Positions 1-4,944 of a stretch of DNA of 12,234 nucleotides are shown here, piece after piece (position 1 is the stretch's first letter; each line of letters begins with the position of its first letter). The notes beneath the pieces were generated by a model, which was not told where the DNA came from, ran no database searches, and saw nothing but the letters and a program-made list of their open reading frames with translations. A program made the translations under genes and the position numbers. This stretch comes from a bacterium. GTDB taxonomy: Bacteria; BMS3Abin14. The stretch spans positions 2,601,678 to 2,613,911 of the forward strand of contig CP070719.1 of assembly GCA_020350725.1 (NCBI GenBank), given 5' to 3'.

Positions 1-198
1 GAGGGGACCCATTTCGCCACGGTTGCCCTTCGGAATGAGTTCTTCTCCCCCGTCAGGGGAGGGGTGGTCTCGGCCAGCGCGAGGGCGGTGAAGGAAGATG
101 ACCGTACAATCAGTGGAGAGGTGTCGGTGGCCGATGACAGCGACAGGGAGATCGCCCGTTTCGTCTCCACCTTCAAGGTGGCGAAGGGAAGGGGATAG
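1..198 (+). CDS. PaaI-like hotdog-fold thioesterase, C-terminal part
   Basis: Frame 1 is open from the first base to a TAG at 196-198, giving 65 residues; the N-terminus lies outside the window. The visible part reads GTHFATVALRNEFFSPVRGG, then an alternating beta-strand tail with a VSVAD stretch and a FVSTFKV ending. This matches the second half of PaaI/YbgC-type hotdog thioesterases (G-x-x-F-A-T-x-x-L-x-x-N-F-x-x-P-V-R-x-G, then a strand ending in T-F). Such enzymes hydrolyse acyl-CoA thioesters in the cytoplasm; the substrate cannot be told from this fragment. The catalytic Asp/Glu and helix region lie upstream and are not visible. The assignment rests on pattern recognition of a partial protein. 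Confidence 0.72.
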   Translation, partial: EGTHFATVALRNEFFSPVRGGVVSASARAVKEDDRTISGEVSVADDSDREIARFVSTFKVAKGRG

Positions 199-462
199 TT
201 TCCGGCTCCTGGTCGGGAAACTGAGCATCAGGGATCAGAGATCAAAGCAAGGTCCAGAGCCCGAAATCCAAAAAAAACAGCGGGACGGTGGACCCGGGGC
301 GCGAGATGAGACCGCCCCATCGTCCCTGGGCCCTTCGCCCCTTCGCGCCCGTCCCCTGGATCCTCAGGGGTAGAGTGTCACCGTGACCGGTCCCTATCTG
401 ACCCCTGGATGTGATGCCCTTTGGGCTGTAAAGCCTGTTTCCGATTCTGGTATATTCCTCCT
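199..462. other. Intergenic region with possible degenerate repeat copy
   Basis: This 264-base stretch between the thioesterase stop and the cardiolipin synthase start holds no convincing gene. A hairpin can form right after the stop (TTTCC with GGAAA, about 199-220). At 223-237 the sequence GAGCATCAGGGATCA resembles the core of the 80-bp repeat at 1901-1980 with an internal deletion, followed by a further GATCAAA. An A-run (270-277) and GC-rich sequence follow. The relationship to the repeat is tentative. Confidence 0.35.
448..456 (+). promoter_or_regulatory. Extended -10 promoter candidate for cardiolipin synthase
   Basis: The sequence TGGTATATT (about 448-456) fits an extended -10 element (TGnTATAAT-like). 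Its TATATT ends 6 bases before the ATG at 463. If used, transcription would start at or next to the initiation codon, giving a leaderless or nearly leaderless mRNA, which fits the lack of a Shine-Dalgarno sequence there. No good -35 is seen at 16-18 bp. Inference from sequence only. Confidence 0.3.
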
Positions 463-1899
463 ATGGTAGCCGGCGCGAGTAAAGTGTTCGTCCTCACCGT
501 CGCCCTGGTGCTCGCCGTCTGGGCTTCGGGCCACGCCGTCCTGAACAAGCGGGACCCCAGGGGAGGAACACTGTGGATCTTCGTCATCATCATTCTCCCG
601 GTGGCCGGGCCGTTCCTCTACTGGATCTTCGGCATCAACCGGATCCATCGCTGGGGCGTGGAGAGAGCGAGGACCAAGGAAGTCGCCCCCACCCATCTCT
701 ATCCCAGTGAGTTCCTTGCCGAGACCCCTCACGCCTGCGTGGACCTCGATTGCCTCCAGGATATCTCGTCAAGGGCGACCGGCCGTCCCCTCCTGTCCGG
801 TAACAGGATCGAGCCCCTCTACGAGGGCAACCAGGTGTTTCCCGCCATGCTCGAGGCCATCGGGGGGGCCAGGCGGTCGGTGACCCTCAGCACTTACATC
901 CTCGACCGTGACGCAGTGGGGATCCGGATCATCGACGCGCTGTGCGCAGCAGCCAACCGAGGCTGTCACGTCCGCGTTCTGGTGGACGGGTTCGGCACCA
1001 GCAGGTCAGCCCTGAGAATGGCCCTGAAGCTCAGGGAGTCGGGCGCCGGGATGTCCGTCTTCCATCCTCTCCTCGGCTGGCTCCCCCTCCGCAGGCCGGG
1101 CCTGAACCTCAGGAACCACCGGAAGATCCTGGTTGTCGACGGGAAGGTCGGATTCACCGGCGGGATCAACATCAGCGGAAGGCACTTTTTCTCGAGATAC
1201 AAGCGTCTCAGCCCTGTCCGGGATATCCATTTCCGTGTCAGCGGTCCCGTGGTATCGGCCATGCAGGAGGTTTTCGCCGAGGACTGGCTGGTCTCCACGG
1301 GAGAGCTCATCCAGGGGCCTGATTTCTTCCAGCCCCCGGAGGCAAAGGGGGACATCTGTGCCAGGGCCGTGGCCAGCGGTCCCGACGAGAATTTCGAGAG
1401 GATCTACGAGGTGGTCATGGGCGCCATCCGGTCGGCCAACCGGGAGATCCTCATCATGACCCCCTATTTCATACCCACCAGGGCCCTGACCCAGAGCCTT
1501 CGCACAGCCCATCTGGCCGGGGTCGACATCCGCATCATCCTGCCCAGGCACAGCGACCACCCCCTCGTCCAGGCTGCCTCCATGGCCTATCTCGAGGAGC
1601 TCCTCGAGACCGGCGTGTCCGTTTACACGGCGCCGCCGCCCTTTCTCCACAGCAAATTGATGATCGTGGACAGGGTATGGTCCCTCATCGGGTCGGCAAA
1701 CCTGGACCCGCGCAGTTTCAGGCTGAATTTCGAATTCGATCTGGAGGTCTACAGCCTCGACCTGGCCGAGAGGCTGATGGCCTATGGAGAGAGGACGCTT
1801 CAGGACTCGGACCGCATCGATCTGAAGGCATTCACGTCGCGGCCGATTTCGGTGAAGCTGGCGGAGGGAGTGGCAAAGCTGTTTTCGCCGTACCTGTGA
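463..1899 (+). CDS. cls: Cardiolipin synthase (phospholipase D superfamily)
   Basis: A 478-residue membrane enzyme that should condense two phosphatidylglycerol molecules into cardiolipin at the inner membrane. The N-terminus has two hydrophobic helices with the PLDc_N-type stretch NKRDPRGGTLWIF and a PVAGPFLYWIFG segment. Two HKD catalytic motifs follow: H219-R-K221-(x4)-D226 followed by a GGINIS block, and H396-S-K398-(x4)-D403 followed by GSANLDPRSF. The C-terminus ends FSPYL, typical of ClsA. Length matches ClsA/ClsB-like synthases. The frame is open from a TTG at 421, but the ATG at 463 (MVAGASKVFVL) is preferred because it starts just before the first membrane helix. No ribosome-binding site precedes either start. 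The product and both active-site halves look intact. The gene stands alone and is followed one base after its stop by a dispersed repeat. Confidence 0.93.
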   Translation: MVAGASKVFVLTVALVLAVWASGHAVLNKRDPRGGTLWIFVIIILPVAGPFLYWIFGINRIHRWGVERARTKEVAPTHLYPSEFLAETPHACVDLDCLQDISSRATGRPLLSGNRIEPLYEGNQVFPAMLEAIGGARRSVTLSTYILDRDAVGIRIIDALCAAANRGCHVRVLVDGFGTSRSALRMALKLRESGAGMSVFHPLLGWLPLRRPGLNLRNHRKILVVDGKVGFTGGINISGRHFFSRYKRLSPVRDIHFRVSGPVVSAMQEVFAEDWLVSTGELIQGPDFFQPPEAKGDICARAVASGPDENFERIYEVVMGAIRSANREILIMTPYFIPTRALTQSLRTAHLAGVDIRIILPRHSDHPLVQAASMAYLEELLETGVSVYTAPPPFLHSKLMIVDRVWSLIGSANLDPRSFRLNFEFDLEVYSLDLAERLMAYGERTLQDSDRIDLKAFTSRPISVKLAEGVAKLFSPYL

Positions 1900-1900
1900 G

Positions 1901-1980
1901 ACCGGTTGCCGGTTTCCAGTCAATACAGAGCATGCGAGCATTGGAGATCAGGGATCAATCCCGAACACAGGATCAAAAAG
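1901..1980 (+). repeat. Dispersed 80-bp gene-end repeat, copy A
   Basis: This element starts one base after the cls TGA. It matches the reverse complement of 4857-4936 over 80 columns without gaps, with 8 mismatches (90% identity). It holds a small hairpin ACCGG-TTG-CCGGT at 1901-1913 and a second, GGGA-TCAA-TCCC, at 1951-1962. Three GATC sites lie in its second half. Both hairpins are conserved in the other copy. It does not look coding. Confidence 0.85.
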
Positions 1981-2150
1981 ATATCTCCTGCTGCGGGACA
2001 GCGGTGTGGCGGAGGCCCGTTATCCCCGGCTTCTCCCGTCATCCGGAACTGTGAACCGGTACCTGGAAACGGTGAACTACTCTTCTGGTTCTTGGACTTT
2101 TGATCTTGGAGAAAGATTTCAAACCCGGAACCGGGACGGCACCGCCCCTC
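1981..2150. other. Intergenic region between cls and the DUF2007 gene
   Basis: Both flanking genes end here convergently, so it should serve as a shared termination zone. No long hairpin with a T-run is evident. The tract around 2050-2075 repeats a GTGAACC/GGTGAAC word, and 2085-2107 (CTTGGACTTTTGATCTTGG) faintly resembles the reverse complement of the possible repeat copy near 230-260, so an inverted, decayed repeat copy may lie here. Nothing else is recognised. Confidence 0.3.
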
Positions 2151-2588
2151 CTACCTCCAATTCCGTCCGCAGACACGGCATCTGAAACGGGGGACGAACA
2201 GGGCCATCAACCCTGCGCCCCTTTCGACATGTGAGGAGCCGCACCTGGGACAGCGCACCTCTCCGGCGTCCGCCGCCCTCTCCCGAGGGGGAATGCTGTG
2301 CGGATCTCCCTCCCAGGGCGGGAGCGCCAGGTCTCCGTTTTCAGCCTGGTCCAGGACCTCCCGTGCCCTGGTCAGATCCTCCTCGAGGACCAGCAGGCGG
2401 ATCCCCCCGGCAAGGGCGGAACTCACCGGTTCGTTCCGGGCAAGGTGGTCGTCGGCGAGGAAAGCCTCGATGCCCTCTGATTCCAGAAGTCCCAGGGCGA
2501 GGTCAGCCCTCCACGGCGAGAGGAAACGGGCCAGGATGACCAGGGACGGATCTTTGCCTTTCCTTCGAATGGAGGGCCTCCGCGTCAT
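2151..2588 (-). CDS. DUF2007-type protein with C-terminal zinc ribbon
   Basis: A 145-residue soluble protein. Residues about 15-80 (VILARFLSPWRADLALGLLE, ...EGIEAFLADDH..., ...GGIRLLVLEEDLTRAREVL) match the DUF2007 fold, a small alpha/beta domain in which a segment covering 'source of the value' is followed by a sequence on changing the ligand-like strand; its role is poorly known. Residues about 112-144 carry two Cys pairs, CPRCGS and CRVCG, forming a treble-clef or zinc-ribbon knuckle. The combination suggests a small regulatory or binding protein, but no specific function can be assigned. The ATG at 2588 has only a weak GGGAAC upstream. It is divergent from the small membrane-protein operon, with about 85 bases between their starts. 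Confidence 0.75.
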   Translation of the reverse strand: MTRRPSIRRKGKDPSLVILARFLSPWRADLALGLLESEGIEAFLADDHLARNEPVSSALAGGIRLLVLEEDLTRAREVLDQAENGDLALPPWEGDPHSIPPRERAADAGEVRCPRCGSSHVERGAGLMALFVPRFRCRVCGRNWR

Positions 2589-2594
2589 TATCAG

Positions 2595-2637
2595 TTCCCA
2601 TGGAGCAAACGGTTGTTATAATAATGTGAGATATCTC
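2595..2637 (+). promoter_or_regulatory. Promoter candidate and palindrome before the PGWW operon
   Basis: A perfect -10 hexamer TATAAT lies at 2617-2622, with a partial -35 TTCCCA at 2595-2600 (4 of 6 matches, 16-bp spacer). Just downstream, at 2628-2637, is the perfect 10-bp palindrome GAGATATCTC, placed where a repressor could bind near the transcription start. The site lies in the divergent gap between the DUF2007 gene and the small membrane-protein operon. Inference only. Confidence 0.45.
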
Positions 2638-2673
2638 GGGATAATGGAAAGGAAAAATGGAAAGGGGAAGGAG

Positions 2674-2796
2674 ATGCCCGCGGACCGGTGGAAGAATTTT
2701 AACAGGAGGATCGGGTTTTTGAAGCCCGGATGGTGGATCGTGCACCTGATCGGCATCACGACAGTCTACACGCTGGGTAAAGTCCTCTGGCCGTGA
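2674..2796 (+). CDS. Small single-span membrane protein with PGWW motif (first copy)
   Basis: A 40-residue protein with a basic N-terminus, then LKPGWWIVHLIGITTVYTLG and a short tail ending in VLWP: one predicted membrane helix with positive charge before it. The ATG at 2674 follows an AAGGGG/AAGGAG stretch; an in-frame ATG at 2644 would add ten charged residues and has a weaker ribosome-binding site. The motif PGWWI-x-H and the following hydrophobic helix recur in the next gene, 10 bases downstream, so the two are probably diverged duplicates. Their tight packing with the four-helix protein at 2915 suggests they are subunits or assembly partners of the same membrane complex. The function is unknown. 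Confidence 0.68.
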   Translation: MPADRWKNFNRRIGFLKPGWWIVHLIGITTVYTLGKVLWP

Positions 2797-2806
2797 GGAG
2801 AGGGAC

Positions 2807-2905
2807 ATGCTGCGCCATATAATGCGGTACAGACCGGGCTGGTGGATCCTGCATGTGGCGGCCGTGGCCCTGACATTCTACCTCGGCCACAGGATAAAAT
2901 TCTGA
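2807..2905 (+). CDS. Small single-span membrane protein with PGWW motif (second copy)
   Basis: A 32-residue protein starting at ATG 2807, 10 bases after the previous stop, with a GGAG/AGGG ribosome-binding site in the gap. It reads MLRHIMRYRPGWWILHVAA, then a hydrophobic stretch and YLGHRIKF. The block RPGWWI-L-H, the hydrophobic helix and a YxLG-type exit match the first copy (KPGWWI-V-H ... YTLG). Such a short frame would often be missed, but shared motif, ribosome-binding site and spacing argue that it is real. It ends 9 bases before the next start. The function is unknown; a small subunit of a membrane complex is a guess from context. Confidence 0.65.
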   Translation: MLRHIMRYRPGWWILHVAAVALTFYLGHRIKF

Positions 2906-2914
2906 GGGGCGGCC

Positions 2915-3361
2915 GTGGTCGACATCGTCAGCCTGAGGAAAACCCTCCTGTTCGGCCTCTTTCTATTGGCCCTGGGCGCTCTGACCATTCATCTGAAATA
3001 TCATCCCCCTCTCAACCCGTCGGAAGGCGGCGGGCTGGCCGATTTCACCAACACCGCAGCAGCTGTCTTCAGTCTCATCGATGTCCTCCTGGTGACGTAT
3101 CTCTTTTCCAGGAAACAGACCGCTGTCTATGCCTACCTGGTCAACGGGCTCCTCGTCATCTACGGAACCGTGATCATGGGTCACTGCGGGATCGCCAAGG
3201 TCTTCGGCCCGGAAACGGATGCCGTTCAGTATGTTTTCCTGCCCACCCTGCCCTATATCATCATCGCCTGGGCGGATTTCTTCCTCGGGGCCGCCCTCTA
3301 CAGGATGTGGTCACTGGAATCGGCCAGGGAAACCGGGCAGGCTCCTCGCCCAACCGGTTGA
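2915..3361 (+). CDS. Four-helix integral membrane protein of unknown function
   Basis: A 148-residue protein with about four membrane helices, near residues 7-25 (LLFGLFLLALGALTIHL), 50-66 (AAVFSLIDVLLVTYLF), 72-90 (AVYAYLVNGLLVIYGTVIMG) and 110-128 (LPYIIIAWADFFLGAAL). Conserved-looking polar residues include the HLKYHPPLNP segment after helix 1 and the MGHCGIAKVFG segment after helix 3, whose His and Cys could bind metal or cofactor. It starts at GTG 2915, 9 bases after the second PGWW gene, with GAGGGG upstream. It is not recognised as a named family. Context suggests a membrane complex with the two small PGWW proteins. Confidence 0.7.
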   Translation: MVDIVSLRKTLLFGLFLLALGALTIHLKYHPPLNPSEGGGLADFTNTAAAVFSLIDVLLVTYLFSRKQTAVYAYLVNGLLVIYGTVIMGHCGIAKVFGPETDAVQYVFLPTLPYIIIAWADFFLGAALYRMWSLESARETGQAPRPTG

Positions 3362-3382
3362 TCCATCCGTCCCCGGACCCGC

Positions 3383-4021
3383 ATGCGCCGCACTCCGTCA
3401 GTCATCGGTGAGATCGGCAGATCCTTTCTGGTTCTTCCTGCGGGAGATCCTCCCGGTCCCGGCAGGCGCACCCCCATATACCTGGGACCGGGGCGGGCCT
3501 TCGGTTCGGGGGGACACGAGACGACCGTCAGCTGCGTGGAAGAGATGGAGGGCCTCGCCCCCCTGAAGGGATCCAGGGTCCTGGACGTCGGTACGGGCAC
3601 CGGCATTCTGGGGCTTGCCGCCCTGTTCCTCGGAGCCGAGTACGTGGTCGCCCTGGATGTCGATCCCGATGCGGCCCGGACCGCGTCGGGAAATGCAGCC
3701 CTCAACGGAACCGGCGACAGGATGGCTGTTCTGTGCGGCACGTTGGCCAGCATCCGGAGCGGGGCGGCATTCGATCTGGTCCTGGCCAATATCTACGGGG
3801 ACATCGTCATCCGGGAGGCGGGCAGGCTCGCCGGCCACCTGTCCCCCGGCGGCCGCCTCATCATCTCCGGGATCCAGTACCACGACAGCACCCAGGTCAA
3901 GGGGCTTTTCGAGGGCCTGGGCCTGACCGGCCTGTCCGTCACGTTCCTTGAGGAATACGTGACACAGGTGTGGCTTAATCCTCCTGCTCCGGCAGAAGAA
4001 GGCGCCTCAGGGCGGGCCTGA
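3383..4021 (+). CDS. PrmA-like (ribosomal protein L11 methyltransferase-like) SAM methyltransferase
   Basis: A 212-residue class I SAM-dependent methyltransferase. Residues about 35-48 read GPGRAFGSGGHETT, the hallmark PrmA loop (usually P-x-x-A-F-G-T-G-x-H-x-T-T). Motif I, VLDVGTGTG, is at 66-74; LDVDPDA follows at 91-97; and the PrmA-type D-L-V-L-A-N-I-Y is at 131-138. PrmA trimethylates L11 in the cytoplasm, but full-length PrmA is about 290 residues with an N-terminal substrate-recognition domain that is missing here. The substrate may therefore differ, and no gene symbol is given. The start is uncertain: ATG 3383 lacks a clear ribosome-binding site, and the frame upstream is closed by the previous gene's TGA at 3359-3361. 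The 3' end overlaps the convergent gene by 47 bases. Confidence 0.8.
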   Translation: MRRTPSVIGEIGRSFLVLPAGDPPGPGRRTPIYLGPGRAFGSGGHETTVSCVEEMEGLAPLKGSRVLDVGTGTGILGLAALFLGAEYVVALDVDPDAARTASGNAALNGTGDRMAVLCGTLASIRSGAAFDLVLANIYGDIVIREAGRLAGHLSPGGRLIISGIQYHDSTQVKGLFEGLGLTGLSVTFLEEYVTQVWLNPPAPAEEGASGRA

Positions 4022-4262
4022 TGTAGACGTCCTCCATGGGAAAACCCTTGAGTTCCCGGATGAGGACGGCCACTGTCTCCCGGGACGATATCCTCTTGTC
4101 CAGAAAGAGGATCGGCTTGCCGTCAACGTACGCCAGGCCGCTCTTGACCACCGCTTCCTCGTCTCCCAGGATCTCCCGCCGGACCTCGATGCCGAGTTTT
4201 TCCGCAAGCTCGATGAGTCCCGATCGGTAGATCTCCGCGTCCCAGTCGGAATACTTTTCCAC
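3975..4262 (-). CDS. Conserved hypothetical protein
   Basis: A soluble protein of about 95 residues from GTG 4262. It starts VEKYSDWDAEIYRSGLIELA, then EKLGIEVRREILG, a strand-rich centre (GGLAYVDGKPILFLDKRIS-like, with VKS in place of GG) and a helical tail ending VYIRPALRRLLLPEQED. The pattern 'helix, strand, KPILFLD, helix, VYIRPALR' resembles an unnamed hypothetical family met in deltaproteobacterial genomes; this is from memory and no function is known. A GTG at 4331 would add 23 Pro/Gly-rich residues, but that stretch encodes a perfect 9-bp hairpin and a 6-bp hairpin and looks non-coding. GTG 4262 has GGAGG just upstream, though at short spacing. It probably shares a transcript with the GYD gene. 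Confidence 0.6.
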   Translation of the reverse strand: MEKYSDWDAEIYRSGLIELAEKLGIEVRREILGDEEAVVKSGLAYVDGKPILFLDKRISSRETVAVLIRELKGFPMEDVYIRPALRRLLLPEQED

Positions 4263-4286
4263 TTCCCTCCAGTGTCTTCGCAGGAA

Positions 4287-4312
4287 CCCCGTCCGCAGGC
4301 CGCCGGACGGGG
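4287..4312 (-). terminator. Perfect 9-bp hairpin between two minus-strand genes
   Basis: CCCCGTCCG at 4287-4295 pairs perfectly with CGGACGGGG at 4304-4312 around an 8-base loop. On the minus strand it lies between the GYD gene and the GTG start at 4262. There is no T-run after it, so it may be a processing or partial-termination hairpin rather than a full intrinsic terminator. A second hairpin, GCCGGT-GGC-ACCGGC, is at 4321-4335, right after the GYD stop. Confidence 0.5.
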
Positions 4313-4337
4313 GAAAGGAAGCCGGTGGCACCGGCCT

Positions 4338-4622
4338 TTATTTCAGGCTCGCGATGAAATCGTCAACGGGGATGGCGGGCATGGTGGTAATGGTCACGGA
4401 TCCTCTGGAGCCGATCTCGACCGATGCCCTCGCGACGGTCTCGTTGTCCGGGGCCTCCACCAGGTTGACGAAATCGTATTCCCCCAGAACAGCCCACTGT
4501 CCTTTGACCTCAACGCCCATATTCCTGAGTTCTTCGTCCACCTCCTTGATCCTGTCGGGTTTTTTCTTGATGGTCTCCAGACCATCACATGTCAGGTTGC
4601 TCAGCATAATGTAAAGCGGCAT
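4338..4622 (-). CDS. GYD domain protein
   Basis: A 94-residue protein of the GYD family (small alpha/beta proteins of the dimeric ferredoxin-like fold; molecular role not established). It begins MPLYIMLSNLTCDGLETIKK and carries the family block VLGEYDFVNLVEAPDNETVA, with the name-giving G-E-Y-D in place of G-x-Y-D, and ends FIASLK. Length matches the usual 90-100 residues. The ATG at 4622 follows GAGGGGGTGGACC, a good ribosome-binding site. The open frame runs further upstream to 4787 but that extension is low complexity without a start signal. It probably leads a short transcript with the gene ending at 3975. Confidence 0.88.
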   Translation of the reverse strand: MPLYIMLSNLTCDGLETIKKKPDRIKEVDEELRNMGVEVKGQWAVLGEYDFVNLVEAPDNETVARASVEIGSRGSVTITTMPAIPVDDFIASLK

Positions 4623-4704
4623 GGTCCACCCCCTCTGTTCGTCCCGGGGACGTTCATCCCCGTCCATCCGGCTCTCCGCTGGCGGGAGAGCACCCATGGG
4701 TAAA

Positions 4705-4713
4705 AGTATATCA
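4705..4713 (-). promoter_or_regulatory. Extended -10 promoter for the GYD gene
   Basis: On the minus strand the sequence reads TGATATACT, an extended -10 element (TG-n-TATACT, 5 of 6 matches to TATAAT). It is about 83 bases upstream of the GYD ATG. The predicted leader starts near 4698 and holds a 7-bp hairpin, GCTCTCC (4671-4677) with GGAGAGC (4685-4691). Confidence 0.5.
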
Positions 4714-4856
4714 GACCGGCGGGGGTGATCGATGAATTCAGACGCTGTCGTCCCGAGTCCACAATAAAAAGGCGCGTCATTGTTCACCGTTCCTGATCAC
4801 GTCAAATACATGGAACACGGAACCGTCCCCGTTTCCCTGTCCAGGGCAGAAGGTGT

Positions 4857-4936
4857 CCTTTTGATCCTGTGTTTGGGATTGATCCCTGATCTCCAATGCT
4901 CTGACGCTCTGTATCAACTGGAAACCGGGAACCGGT
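4857..4936 (-). repeat. Dispersed 80-bp gene-end repeat, copy B
   Basis: The minus-strand sequence matches 1901-1980 at 72 of 80 positions with no gap. It starts 8 bases after the stop of the permease gene and has the same orientation relative to that gene as copy A has to cls. Its first hairpin is longer here (AAACCGG-TTC-CCGGTTT, 7 bp), and the loop base differs from copy A while the stem is kept. The GGGA-TCAA-TCCC hairpin is identical. Confidence 0.85.
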
Positions 4937-4944
4937 TTTCCCCT

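Larger units (their letters stand above)
4623..4944. other. Intergenic region between permease end and GYD gene
   Basis: This 322-base gap holds, on the minus strand, copy B of the 80-bp repeat (4857-4936), about 150 bases in which nothing is recognised, the GYD promoter and a leader hairpin. No open frame with codon or start support was found; the frames crossing it are shadows or start-less extensions. Confidence 0.5.

Noticed and set aside
98-373. 91-residue frame over the thioesterase end and the repeat-like region
   Set aside because: Out of frame with the thioesterase tail, low complexity (Pro/Arg/Gly), no ribosome-binding site.
1006-1941. Long minus-strand open frame opposite cls
   Set aside because: Shadow of the well-supported phospholipase D gene; composition is mirror codon use with no family pattern.
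2085-2112. Inverted partial copy of the repeat near the DUF2007 gene end
   Set aside because: Similarity is limited to a few short words; not enough to call without genome-wide copies.
3359-3385. Recoding of the TGA at 3359-3361 fusing the membrane protein to the methyltransferase
   Set aside because: The two frames are in phase but the proteins are unrelated, no SECIS-like loop was recognised after the TGA, and each has a natural end.
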